The notes: a model not told the origin generated them from the letters alone. Shown: positions 1 to 7,953, counted from the stretch's first letter. The stretch is DNA of 20,817 bases from an uncultured Enterocloster sp. (GCA_944382045.1 CALWMT010000339.1:1-20817), one strand, 5' to 3'. Translations and numbers: made by a program.

Positions 1-49
1 ACCTACACCCTTAGCAGGGGCGCCTCTTCGGCCTCTTGAGTATTTCTCC
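1..49 (-). tRNA. tRNA-Ser(GCU), 5' portion, cut by window edge
   Basis: Read on the minus strand, this is the 5' half of a class II tRNA. It has the acceptor strand GGAGAAA, then TA, then a D-arm with stem CTC/GAG. The anticodon stem CGCCC pairs with GGGTG (one G-T pair) around the 7-base loop CTGCTAA. The anticodon is GCT at positions 13-15, which reads AGC/AGU serine codons. The variable arm, T arm and 3' acceptor strand lie beyond position 1, so they cannot be checked. A consensus promoter lies about 55-60 bases upstream, so a short 5' leader would be removed by RNase P. Identity as a serine tRNA rests on the anticodon plus the typical tRNA-Ser 5' half. Confidence 0.9.
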
Positions 50-109
50 GAATTGGTATTTTCCATATGACTGCGTCCTAAAGCATGTCTGTCCTGAGAC
101 GCATTCAAC

Positions 110-138
110 ATTATACTAAAAGGAATTTAGCTTGTCAA
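110..138 (-). promoter_or_regulatory. Sigma-A-type promoter of the tRNA-Ser gene
   Basis: On the minus strand TTGACA (133-138) is followed by exactly 17 bases and then TATAAT (110-115), a perfect consensus promoter. The predicted start is near position 103, giving a leader of roughly 54 bases before the tRNA. The -35 hexamer lies inside the last codons of the upstream acyltransferase gene (Leu-Thr, TTG ACA), so the promoter is built partly from coding sequence. Confidence 0.85.
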
Positions 139-858
139 GGCATTTTCGCGCAGATTTTTATTAATTTCTTCCTGAATTCTATCATGCACAAGATGTGCGA
201 TTTCCGTTGTATTCATACCTATATATTGATCCGGATAAATAGGCTCCATGTAATGTATTTCTACATTTTCCCTCTTTAAGGAATTGATGTCAAAGGGCCG
301 GAAGGAGTTGATGAGGGCCACGGGCACGATGGGGCACTTGGCCTTTGTCGCCGCCTTGAAGGTTCCGCTCTTAAATTCCAGGATCTGGTTTTCCTTCCTG
401 CTCCTGTGTCCCTCGGCGAAGATAACGAAATTTTCCCCGCCCTTCACTCTCTTTGCAACCTCGAGAATTACCTTTGCCTGATCCTTCATATCATTCCGGT
501 CCATGGAGAGGCTGCGGGTAGCTCCCAGAACCTGTTTTACCAGGATCCAATTTGCAGCCTCCTTTTTTATCACCACCGAGATGGGATTGGGGCAGGTGGA
601 ATATAAAGCCAGCATATCAAATAATCCCTGATGATTGGGAAATAGGATAAACCCATTCTCCTTTGGTATATTCTCCTGCCCCCGAACTTTCACGGTCACC
701 CGGCCCCACTTGATAATTCTCTTTACCATCCCTGCAATGTAGTCATACCGCTCCTGTACCGTGTGGCTGTCGTCCTCCCTGGCCATCCGCGCAATGGTTG
801 TCAGCCAGATGGGAGCGTAGAACAGGTTCATGATGACCATATAAACAATTCGTTTCAT
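127..858 (-). CDS. plsC: 1-acyl-sn-glycerol-3-phosphate acyltransferase (PlsC/LPLAT family)
   Basis: This 243-residue protein probably transfers an acyl group to lysophosphatidic acid to make phosphatidic acid at the inner face of the membrane. A hydrophobic N-terminus (about residues 5-22) fits membrane association. The four acyltransferase blocks are in order: NHQGLFD (75-81, the HX4D catalytic pair H76/D81), GATRSLSMDR (112-121), FAEGHRS (147-153, usually FPEGTRS) and a CPIVPVAL block (175-182). The start ATG overlaps the TGA of the reading frame that continues past the gyrA stop by 4 nt (ATGA). The upstream Shine-Dalgarno (GGCGGA) is weak, so translation probably depended on coupling to gyrA. 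The family call is firm. The exact acyl acceptor is inferred, because LPLAT subfamilies share these motifs. Confidence 0.88.
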   Translation of the reverse strand: MKRIVYMVIMNLFYAPIWLTTIARMAREDDSHTVQERYDYIAGMVKRIIKWGRVTVKVRGQENIPKENGFILFPNHQGLFDMLALYSTCPNPISVVIKKEAANWILVKQVLGATRSLSMDRNDMKDQAKVILEVAKRVKGGENFVIFAEGHRSRKENQILEFKSGTFKAATKAKCPIVPVALINSFRPFDINSLKRENVEIHYMEPIYPDQYIGMNTTEIAHLVHDRIQEEINKNLRENALTS

Positions 859-989
859 ACATTATCCGCCGTATCTTCTGAATCCGATTCACTGTCTTCC
901 TCATAGTGTTCCTCATCATAAACATTGCTGTCCTTGGTGACGCTCTCCCGCACCTTGGCGATGCTTGCCACCTTGATATCAGAATTTTG
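855..989 (-). pseudogene. gyrA: Detached in-frame C-terminal tail of gyrA
   Basis: Directly after the gyrA TAA (990-992) the same frame stays open for 44 codons and ends at a TGA (855-857) that overlaps the plsC ATG. The encoded stretch begins QNSDIKVASIAKVRES and ends in an acidic run (YDEEHYEEDSESDSEDTAD). GyrA proteins of Firmicutes normally end in exactly this kind of segment: a VASIAKV-like strand, then a glutamate/aspartate-rich tail. B. subtilis GyrA, for example, has VATVALV followed by an acidic tail. There is no start codon with a good ribosome-binding site inside it. I read it as the original gyrA 3' end cut off by a point nonsense change, by stop-codon readthrough, or by a sequencing error. 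Confidence 0.75.
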
Positions 990-3383
990 TTAAATGCTCA
1001 TGAGCTTCACGCCGGATGTATTTCTCCCAATGATGGAAATGTCATCCACAGACATGCGGATAATAATTCCCTCTGTGGTGATCAGCATGATCTCCCTGCC
1101 GTCATTTACCAGCTTGGCCCCAATCAAGGCGCCTGTCTTCTCTGTAATCTTATAGCAGAGCACGCCCTTGCCGCCCCGGTTCTGGGCATTGAATTCGCTG
1201 GTCAGGGTTCTCTTGCCCATGCCGTTCTCGGATACCACAAGAAGAGTATCTCCCTGATCCTCCTTCTGCATGCCAATGACCTCGTCGTCCTCATCAAAGC
1301 GCATGCCGATCACGCCCATGGATACGCGCCCGGTCACGCGCACGTCCGTCTCGTGGAAGCGGATGCACATGCCCTTTCTTGTCACAAGGAAAATGTCCTG
1401 GGTATCATCCGTGGCCTTTACCTCGATGAGCTCGTCCCCATCCTTTAATACAATGGCCTGGAGGCCGTTCTTGCGCACGTGCTCGTACTCCACCATGGGG
1501 GTCTTCTTTACCATGCCCTGCTTGGTGGCCATGAACAGGTAATTATCATTGTTAAATTCCCGCATGGGGATGATGGCCGTGATCTTCTCCTCCGGCTGGA
1601 GCTGCAGGAGATTGATGATGGCCGTGCCCCTGGCCGTACGTCCCGCCTCCGGAATCTCATAGGCCTTCAGGCGGTAGACCCGTCCCTGGTTGGTAAAGAA
1701 CATCATGTGGTGATGGTTGGTGGTCATGAGGAGATCTTCAATATAATCATCCTCAATGGTCTGCATGCCCTTGATGCCCTTGCCGCCCCGGTTCTGGCTC
1801 TTGAAATTGTCCACATCCATACGCTTGATGTAGCCCAAGTGGGTCATGGCGATGACCGTGTCCTCATCCGGGATCAGATCCTCCATGCACATATCATCGT
1901 CGTACCCGATGGAGGTACGGCGGTCGTCCCCGTATTTGTCGGCGATGATCTGAATTTCTTCTTTTATCACAGTGAGAAGCTTCTTCTCATCCGCAAGGAT
2001 TGCCTTTAACTCCTCGATCTTTGCCAAAAGCTCCTTGTACTCGCTCTCTAACTTCTCCCGCTCCAAACCGGTCAGCGTGCGCAGGCGCATGTCCACAATG
2101 GCCTGAGCCTGTGCATCGGAGAGGCCGAAGCGATCCATCAGCTGATTTTTTGCCTCCGCCACATTGGCTGATCCGCGGATAATGCGGATTACCTCGTCGA
2201 TATGATCCAGGGCGATGAGCAGTCCCTGCAAAATATGCGCCCGCTCCTCCGCCTTGTTGAGATCATACCGGGTTCTCCGGCGCACCACATCCTCCTGGTG
2301 GGCCAGATATACGTCTAACATCTGGTGGAGATTTAATATTTTGGGCTGATTATTGACCAGGGCAAGCATGATAACTCCAAAGGTATCCTGGAGCTGGGTG
2401 TGCTTTAGGAGCTGATTTAACACCACATTGGCATTGACATCCCGGCGCAGCTCTATGTTGATGCGCATGCCCTCCCGGTTGGACTCATCGCCGATGTAAG
2501 TGATGCCGTCAACCTTTTTCTCCTTCACAAGATCCGCGATTTTTTCTATGAGACGGGCCTTGTTGACCATGTAAGGCAGCTCTGTGACAATAATCCGGGA
2601 CTTGCCGTTGGGCATGGTCTCAATGTTGGTCACCGCCCGCACCTTTATCTTGGCCCGGCCCGTGCGGTAGGCCTCCTCAATGCCCCTCTTTCCCAGGATC
2701 GTGGCCCCTGTGGGGAAATCCGGCCCCTTTACGATCTCCATGATCTCCTCCAGGGAGGTATCCCTGTCCTCCTTTACCCGGTTGTCGATCATGCGGACAA
2801 CCGCGCCGATCACCTCCCGCAGGTTGTGGGGCGGAATATTGGTGGCCATGCCCACGGCGATTCCCGAGGTTCCGTTTACCAGAAGGTTGGGGAAGCGGGA
2901 GGGGAGCACCACCGGCTCCTTCTCCGTGTCGTCAAAGTTCGGGATAAAATCAACTGTGTCCTTATTGATATCCGCCAGCATCTCCATGGAAATCCGGCTT
3001 AAGCGCGCCTCTGTATACCGCATGGCCGCGGCCCCGTCCCCGTCCACGGAGCCAAAGTTCCCGTGGCCGTCCACCAGGGGATAGCGGGTGGACCAGTCCT
3101 GGGCCATATTTACCAGCGCACCATAGATGGAGCTGTCTCCATGGGGATGGTATTTACCCATGGTATCACCCACGATACGGGCACATTTTCTGTGAGGCTT
3201 GTCCGGACCGTTGTTCAGCTCTATCATGGAGTACAGCACGCGCCGCTGCACGGGCTTTAATCCGTCCCTGGCGTCCGGAAGGGCCCTGGCGCTGATTACG
3301 CTCATGGCGTAGTCGATGTAGGACTGCTCCATGGTCTTTTTGAGGTCCACGTCATGAACCTTGTCAAATACATTTGGTTCCAT
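990..3383 (-). CDS. gyrA: DNA gyrase subunit A
   Basis: Breakage-reunion subunit of the A2B2 type II topoisomerase that introduces negative supercoils. The predicted product is 797 residues. The N-terminal winged-helix domain carries the catalytic tyrosine Y123 in AAMRYTEARL. The quinolone-determining region reads HPHGDSSIYGAL, with Ser84 and Gly88 where E. coli has Ser83 and Asp87. A coiled-coil region follows (about 370-480). The C-terminal DNA-wrapping beta-pinwheel has a GyrA box QNRGGKG (530-536) and a second copy near 734-740. The start has a strong Shine-Dalgarno AAAGGAGA 8 nt upstream that overlaps the gyrB stop region, so the two are co-translated. The protein stops at LMSI, just before the usual acidic tail, because of an in-frame TAA (see 855-989). 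Confidence 0.97.
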   Translation of the reverse strand: MEPNVFDKVHDVDLKKTMEQSYIDYAMSVISARALPDARDGLKPVQRRVLYSMIELNNGPDKPHRKCARIVGDTMGKYHPHGDSSIYGALVNMAQDWSTRYPLVDGHGNFGSVDGDGAAAMRYTEARLSRISMEMLADINKDTVDFIPNFDDTEKEPVVLPSRFPNLLVNGTSGIAVGMATNIPPHNLREVIGAVVRMIDNRVKEDRDTSLEEIMEIVKGPDFPTGATILGKRGIEEAYRTGRAKIKVRAVTNIETMPNGKSRIIVTELPYMVNKARLIEKIADLVKEKKVDGITYIGDESNREGMRINIELRRDVNANVVLNQLLKHTQLQDTFGVIMLALVNNQPKILNLHQMLDVYLAHQEDVVRRRTRYDLNKAEERAHILQGLLIALDHIDEVIRIIRGSANVAEAKNQLMDRFGLSDAQAQAIVDMRLRTLTGLEREKLESEYKELLAKIEELKAILADEKKLLTVIKEEIQIIADKYGDDRRTSIGYDDDMCMEDLIPDEDTVIAMTHLGYIKRMDVDNFKSQNRGGKGIKGMQTIEDDYIEDLLMTTNHHHMMFFTNQGRVYRLKAYEIPEAGRTARGTAIINLLQLQPEEKITAIIPMREFNNDNYLFMATKQGMVKKTPMVEYEHVRKNGLQAIVLKDGDELIEVKATDDTQDIFLVTRKGMCIRFHETDVRVTGRVSMGVIGMRFDEDDEVIGMQKEDQGDTLLVVSENGMGKRTLTSEFNAQNRGGKGVLCYKITEKTGALIGAKLVNDGREIMLITTEGIIIRMSVDDISIIGRNTSGVKLMSI

Positions 3384-3396
3384 TCTATTTTCTCCT

Positions 3397-5310
3397 TTAG
3401 ATATCTAAGTTCTTTACCTTCTTTGCGTTGGCCTCAATAAATTCACGCCGCGGCTCCACCTGATCTCCCATGAGGGTGGTAAAGGTGAGATCCACCTCGG
3501 AGGTCGTCTCCTCATCCATGGTGACCCGAAGGAGGATTCTCCGCTCCGGATCCATGGTGGTCTCCCAGAGCTGCTCCGCGTCCATCTCCCCAAGTCCCTT
3601 GTAGCGCTGAATTTTATTGCTGCTGTCCCTGCCGATATCCGCAAGGAGGGCGTTTAGCTCGTCGTCGCTGTAGGCGTACCATACCCGCTTGTTTTTCTCA
3701 ATCTTGTAAAGAGGCGGCTGCGCCAGATAGACGTACCCCTGCTTGATCAGCTCCGGCATAAAGCGGTAAATAAAGGTGAGCAGGAGCGTGCTGATATGGG
3801 CTCCGTCCACGTCCGCATCCGTCATAATGATGATCTTGTGGTAGCGCAGCTTTGTGATATCAAAGTCGTCGTGGATGCCGGTTCCAAAGGCGGTTATCAT
3901 GGCTTTGATCTCCGCATTTCCGTAAACCTTGTCCATCCGCGCCTTCTCCACGTTCAGAATCTTTCCCCGGAGGGGAAGAATGGCCTGGGTGGCGCGGGAG
4001 CGGGCAGTCTTTGCGGATCCTCCGGCGGAGTCTCCCTCCACAATATAGATCTCACAGTTTTCCGGATTCTTGTCCGAGCAGTCCGCAAGCTTTCCGGGAA
4101 GAGCCATGCCGTCAAGGGCGGATTTGCGGCGGGTCAGATCTCTGGCCTTTCTGGCCGCTGCGCGGGCACGCTGAGCCAGAATGGACTTCTCGCACATGGC
4201 CTTGGCCACCGCAGGATTCTGCTCCAGGAAATAGGTGAGCTGCTCGCTCACAATATTGTCAACCGCAGTGCGGGCCTCGCTGTTGCCCAGCTTCTGCTTG
4301 GTCTGGCCCTCAAACTGGGGCTCGCTGATCTTTACGCTGATAATGGCGGTAAGGCCCTCCCGTATGTCCTCGCCGGAAAGACTGTCGTCGTTCTCCTTTA
4401 TGAGCTTATTTTTTCTGGCATAGTCATTAAAGGTTTTTGTGAGGGCATTTTTAAATCCGGTCAGATGGGTTCCGCCCTCCGGGGTATTGATATTATTTAC
4501 AAAGGTGTAGATGTTCTCCGTGTAGGAATCGTTGTGCTGCATGGAGACCTCCACATAAACCCCCTCCCTAGTTCCCTCGCAGTAGATAATCTGATCGTAG
4601 AGAGGCTCCTTGCCACGGTTTAGGTAGGTGACAAATTCTTTGATTCCCCCCTCGTAGTGGAAGGTCTTTTCCCTTTTCTCCTCCCGGATATCCCGCAGGG
4701 TAATCTTCAGGTTTTTGGTGAGGAAGGCTGTCTCCCGCAGGCGGACCTTTAAGGTGTCGTAGTCGAATACGGTCTCCTCAAAAATCTCCTTATCCGGGAG
4801 AAAAGTAACGGTGGTTCCATGCTCCGCAGGGCTGCATTTTCCCACGATTTTTAGGGGATAGCAGACCTTTCCCCTCTCATAGCGCTGCTCGTATATATTT
4901 CCATCCTTGTAGACCTTTACCTCCAGCCACTCGGAGAGGGCGTTCACAACGGAGGCTCCCACCCCGTGAAGGCCGCCGGACACCTTGTATCCGCCGTTTC
5001 CAAACTTACCGCCTGCGTGCAGGATGGTAAATACAACCTCCACTGCGGGAAGACCTGCTTTTTTCTGAATATCTACGGGAATTCCCCGCCCATCGTCCAC
5101 CACTGTGATGGAATTGTCCGGATTGATCGTGACCTCTATGGAATCGCAATATCCGGCCAAGGCTTCATCTACCGAATTGTCCACGATCTCATATACCAGA
5201 TGATGGAGTCCACGGGCCGATGTGCTGCCGATATACATGCCAGGCCGCTTTCTCACGGCCTCAAGCCCTTCCAATATCTGAATTTGATCTGCTCCGTACT
5301 GTTCTCCCAT
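3397..5310 (-). CDS. gyrB: DNA gyrase subunit B
   Basis: ATPase subunit of gyrase, 637 residues, the usual Gram-positive length without the E. coli insertion. The GHKL ATP-binding domain shows IVDNSVDEA (42-50), DDGRGIP (72-78) and GGLHGVGASVVNALS (112-126). A transducer domain follows. The TOPRIM domain has EGDSAGG (425-431) and the metal-binding DADVDG (498-503). The C-terminal block contains QRYKGLGEMD (568-577). An in-frame TAG lies just upstream of the chosen ATG, so no earlier start is possible. The likely Shine-Dalgarno AAAGGA lies about 12 nt upstream, rather far. recF ends 17 nt before this gene and gyrA begins 13 nt after it. The remB gene found between recF and gyrB in B. subtilis is absent. 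Confidence 0.98.
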   Translation of the reverse strand: MGEQYGADQIQILEGLEAVRKRPGMYIGSTSARGLHHLVYEIVDNSVDEALAGYCDSIEVTINPDNSITVVDDGRGIPVDIQKKAGLPAVEVVFTILHAGGKFGNGGYKVSGGLHGVGASVVNALSEWLEVKVYKDGNIYEQRYERGKVCYPLKIVGKCSPAEHGTTVTFLPDKEIFEETVFDYDTLKVRLRETAFLTKNLKITLRDIREEKREKTFHYEGGIKEFVTYLNRGKEPLYDQIIYCEGTREGVYVEVSMQHNDSYTENIYTFVNNINTPEGGTHLTGFKNALTKTFNDYARKNKLIKENDDSLSGEDIREGLTAIISVKISEPQFEGQTKQKLGNSEARTAVDNIVSEQLTYFLEQNPAVAKAMCEKSILAQRARAAARKARDLTRRKSALDGMALPGKLADCSDKNPENCEIYIVEGDSAGGSAKTARSRATQAILPLRGKILNVEKARMDKVYGNAEIKAMITAFGTGIHDDFDITKLRYHKIIIMTDADVDGAHISTLLLTFIYRFMPELIKQGYVYLAQPPLYKIEKNKRVWYAYSDDELNALLADIGRDSSNKIQRYKGLGEMDAEQLWETTMDPERRILLRVTMDEETTSEVDLTFTTLMGDQVEPRREFIEANAKKVKNLDI

Positions 5311-5327
5311 ATTCTATAATCATCCTT

Positions 5328-6416
5328 TCATTCATTCTCGCATTTCACCGTATGTTCCGCTGCCTTAAAGATCCGGTCAATGGGAAATCGATTATTTACA
5401 AACTCATCCAGGCCCGTACAGGTGATTATGGTCTGTATGTGCCGGATGGCTGACAAAAGCTGGTTCTGCCGGTGTCCGTCAAGCTCTGAGAGCACGTCGT
5501 CCAGAAGAAGAACCGGGTTGTCCCGGCTGATCTTTTGCATCAGCTCTAACTCCGAGAGCTTCAGGGAGAGGGCAGCGGTCCGCTGCTGTCCCTGTGAGCC
5601 AAACCGGCGCACATCCACTCCGCCTATCATGAGATTCATGTCGTCCCTGTGGGGGCCGGAGAGCGTGGTCTTCTGCTTGATGTCCTGGGGCCGGTTTTTC
5701 TTAAATGCCTGCTCCAGATCCTCCTCTCTGGTGTCAGGGGCATAGATGAGCTTCATATCCTCCCGGCCTCCGGAGAGATTTCCGTGTATCTCATGGACAA
5801 TGGCGTCCATCTGAGCTAAAAATGAGCGCCTCTGCTCCATCACCTCCCGGCCGTACCGGATCAGCTGCTCATCCCATATATCCAGGGTATCCTCATACTC
5901 CGGATGGAAGGAAAGCTCCTTTAGAAGCTTATTTCTCTGCATCAGAGCCCGGTTGTACTGAACCAGGGAATGGACATAGACCTGGCTTAGCTGGCACAGC
6001 TCCATGTCAATAAACCTTCTGCGCTCAGAAGGTCCATTTTTTATCAGATTCAGATCCTCCGGGGAAAAGAACACCACATTGGCCACCCCGAAAAGCTCGC
6101 TGGCCCTGCGCAAGGGAATCCCGTTGATGGCGATTCCCTTTGGCTTATTCTTCTTCAGATGCATGTCGATGCGGCAGGGCACATTTCCCCGCCGGATCTG
6201 AAGCTTGATATGGGATTCCTCCTGGGAAAAGCGGATTATATCCCTGTCCTTGGAGCCCCTGTGGGATTTGGAGGTGCAGCACAGATAGATGGATTCCAGG
6301 ACATTTGTTTTTCCCTGGGCATTGTCCCCGTAAAGGATATTGGTCCCCGGGCTTAAGTCAATATGTAGTTCCTCATAGCTGCGGTAATTTTTAAGCTCAA
6401 TGGACTCGACAATCAT
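5328..6416 (-). CDS. recF: DNA replication and repair protein RecF
   Basis: SMC-like ATPase that helps load RecA at single-strand gaps together with RecO and RecR. The product is 362 residues, a normal length. It has a Walker A motif GDNAQGKTN (30-38), an ABC-type signature SQGQQRT (274-280), and Walker B plus D-loop LLLDDVLSELD (303-313). The conserved FSPEDLNLIKNGPSERRRFID block is at 117-137. The ATG overlaps the TGA of the upstream yaaA gene by 4 nt (ATGA), indicating translational coupling in the dnaN-yaaA-recF-gyrB-gyrA series. Confidence 0.97.
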   Translation of the reverse strand: MIVESIELKNYRSYEELHIDLSPGTNILYGDNAQGKTNVLESIYLCCTSKSHRGSKDRDIIRFSQEESHIKLQIRRGNVPCRIDMHLKKNKPKGIAINGIPLRRASELFGVANVVFFSPEDLNLIKNGPSERRRFIDMELCQLSQVYVHSLVQYNRALMQRNKLLKELSFHPEYEDTLDIWDEQLIRYGREVMEQRRSFLAQMDAIVHEIHGNLSGGREDMKLIYAPDTREEDLEQAFKKNRPQDIKQKTTLSGPHRDDMNLMIGGVDVRRFGSQGQQRTAALSLKLSELELMQKISRDNPVLLLDDVLSELDGHRQNQLLSAIRHIQTIITCTGLDEFVNNRFPIDRIFKAAEHTVKCENE

Positions 6417-6625
6417 GGTTTTTCAATCTTTACCACCTGTCCCCTGTAGGATATAGTGTCCCCGTCCACCAGCTTTTTTCCCCGCTGATAAGCGGTCTCA
6501 CCATTTACAGAGACAAGTCCCTCCTCTATGGCGTGCTTTGCGTCCGCGCCGCTTTCCGCCAGGCCGGAGGCCTTTAAAGCCTGGCCCAGCTTGATATAGT
6601 CATCTCTCAGTTTAATTATTTCCAT
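6413..6625 (-). CDS. yaaA: S4-domain RNA-binding protein, YaaA type
   Basis: A 70-residue protein consisting almost only of an S4 RNA-binding fold: IKLGQALKASGLAESGADAK, then IEEGLVSVNGE and RGKKLVDGDTI. Genes of this kind sit between dnaN and recF across Firmicutes and are called yaaA in B. subtilis. That protein is unrelated to E. coli YaaA. A role in ribosome assembly or RNA binding is inferred from the fold. A good Shine-Dalgarno GGAGAGG (6632-6638) overlaps the dnaN stop codon, and the gene's own stop overlaps the recF start, so it is translated as part of the polycistronic message. Confidence 0.92.
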   Translation of the reverse strand: MEIIKLRDDYIKLGQALKASGLAESGADAKHAIEEGLVSVNGETAYQRGKKLVDGDTISYRGQVVKIEKP

Positions 6626-6637
6626 TATTTTCCTCTC

Positions 6638-7756
6638 CTAGACAGAAGCCGCGTTGAAATTTACAGGAAGGATCAGATAAATATACTGCTCCTCATCGTC
6701 CTTGATAAAGCAGGGGGACTTGGGATTCATCAGGTAAATATGGATTTCCTCATCGTCGATGGCCCTGAGGGCGTCAATGAGGAACTTGGGATTGAACCCG
6801 ATCATGATGTCCTTCCCTGTCTTGTGTATGAGAATGTCCGCATTCATGGAGCCGAAGCTGGAATTCAGCTTAAGCTGCATGTTTTCATCCTGAATGTTTA
6901 TGATGAGGGGCTTCTTATCATTTTCACGAATGAGGATGGTGGCCCTCTCTATGGCGTCCAAGAACTCCCTTTTGTTCACTGTCACCTTTGTCTCGTAATC
7001 GCTGGAGAGCATCTGGCTGATGCGGAAGTATTCGCCCTCAATCAGCCGGGAGATAACAATGGTGTCATCAAAGGCAAAGAGAATGTGGTTCTGGCTGAAA
7101 TAGATCAGAACCTCCTTTTCATTGTCGCCGCTTAAGATCTTGCTGACCTCACTTAAGGTCTTTCCAGGAACAATCACCTTGATGCTCTCATAGCAGTCCT
7201 TGAGGGTCACATTGCGGATGGAAATGCGGTGTCCGTCCAGGGATACCACCTTTAGCTGGTTCTCATTTACCTCAAAGAGCTCTCCAGCCATCATCTTGTT
7301 GCTGTCATTGGGCGAGATGGAGAAGATGGTCTGCTGGATCACCTCTTTCAGGGTAAACTGGGAGAGGCAGATGTATTTGTCCTTTTCAATGTAGGGGAGA
7401 TAGGAGAATTCCTCTCCGTCCCTGCCCTGGATATTGAAGGTAGAATTTTCACAGCTGATAATTGTATTGAAATTCTGGTCGGATTCAATGGTGATGGAGG
7501 CGTTCTGGCTGGAGAGACGGCGGGTGATCTCGGAAAAGAGCTTGGCATCCAGGGCGATCTTGCCGTGCTCTAGGATCTCTCCCTCCACCTTGGTCTCGAT
7601 TCCCAGCTCCATATCATTGCCTGTCAGCTTGATCTCCCCTGTGCTGGCGTCGATCAGAATACACTCCAGGATAGACATGGTGGTTTTGGAGGGAACCGCC
7701 TTCATAACGATATTGATGGCGTTTACAATGGCATCTTTTTGAAATTTCAGCTTCAT
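6638..7756 (-). CDS. dnaN: DNA polymerase III subunit beta (sliding clamp)
   Basis: Ring-forming processivity factor that tethers DNA polymerase III and many repair enzymes to DNA. The product is 372 residues, the usual length for the three-domain clamp monomer. It begins MKLKFQKDAIVNAINIVMKA and carries the typical SLDGHRISIR segment in the middle domain (about 173-182). The C-terminus ends YIYLILPVNFNAASV, slightly longer than the common LPVR-like ending. The Shine-Dalgarno AAAGGAAG (7769-7776) is 12 nt from the ATG, and a near-consensus DnaA box occupies that gap. It lies downstream of dnaA across a 280-bp spacer that contains DnaA boxes. Confidence 0.97.
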   Translation of the reverse strand: MKLKFQKDAIVNAINIVMKAVPSKTTMSILECILIDASTGEIKLTGNDMELGIETKVEGEILEHGKIALDAKLFSEITRRLSSQNASITIESDQNFNTIISCENSTFNIQGRDGEEFSYLPYIEKDKYICLSQFTLKEVIQQTIFSISPNDSNKMMAGELFEVNENQLKVVSLDGHRISIRNVTLKDCYESIKVIVPGKTLSEVSKILSGDNEKEVLIYFSQNHILFAFDDTIVISRLIEGEYFRISQMLSSDYETKVTVNKREFLDAIERATILIRENDKKPLIINIQDENMQLKLNSSFGSMNADILIHKTGKDIMIGFNPKFLIDALRAIDDEEIHIYLMNPKSPCFIKDDEEQYIYLILPVNFNAASV

Positions 7757-7759
7757 AAT

Positions 7760-7768
7760 TGTTGATAA
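7760..7768 (-). promoter_or_regulatory. DnaA box (1 mismatch) inside the dnaN leader
   Basis: TTATCAACA on the minus strand differs from TTATCCACA at one base. It sits between the dnaN Shine-Dalgarno and start codon. Confidence 0.55.
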
Positions 7769-7810
7769 CTTCCTTTCTGAACGGATGTCCCGGCGGACCG
7801 CGTATTTTGC

Positions 7811-7846
7811 GATAGATAATAGTTAATGTTCGTAGAAAACGTAGTA
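7811..7846. other. Candidate DnaA-trio / unwinding element
   Basis: Read 3' to 5' from the GC-rich block at 7847, the plus strand gives GAT-GAT, then further GAT and AAT triplets in an AT-rich stretch towards dnaN. In B. subtilis, DnaA-trios (3'-GAT-like repeats) follow a GC-rich block next to DnaA boxes and seed strand opening. Here the repeat is imperfect after the first two triplets, and the closest box (7860-7868) has two mismatches. The assignment is tentative. Confidence 0.35.
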
Positions 7847-7881
7847 GGGGATGTGGGTTTGTGCAAAACCTTAAAATCCCC
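7847..7881. repeat. Two-tier inverted repeat in the dnaA-dnaN spacer
   Basis: GGGGAT (7847-7852) pairs with ATCCCC (7876-7881). Inside it GGTTT (7856-7860) pairs with AAACC (7866-7870) around a short loop. There is no T-run downstream on either strand in the right place, so it is not an intrinsic terminator. It forms the GC-rich side of the possible unwinding element. Confidence 0.5.
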
Positions 7882-7953
7882 TAAAAAACAAGTGAAAATC
7901 CCTGTGGAGCAGTCTGTGGAAATCCTCCACAAGCAATCTGAAAAATCTGAGAA

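Noticed and set aside
743..925. 60-codon minus-strand frame over the gyrA tail and plsC start
   Set aside because: It is out of frame with both the gyrA tail and plsC, whose frames are supported by family motifs.
906..2009. Long plus-strand open frames across gyrA (906-1448 and 1479-2009)
   Set aside because: His/Leu-rich translations typical of antisense shadows; gyrA is certain on the other strand.
3796..4623. 275-codon open frame antisense to gyrB
   Set aside because: It is a mirror of the highly conserved gyrB frame, with no ribosome-binding site or recognisable domain; long antisense frames are expected in such codon-biased genes.
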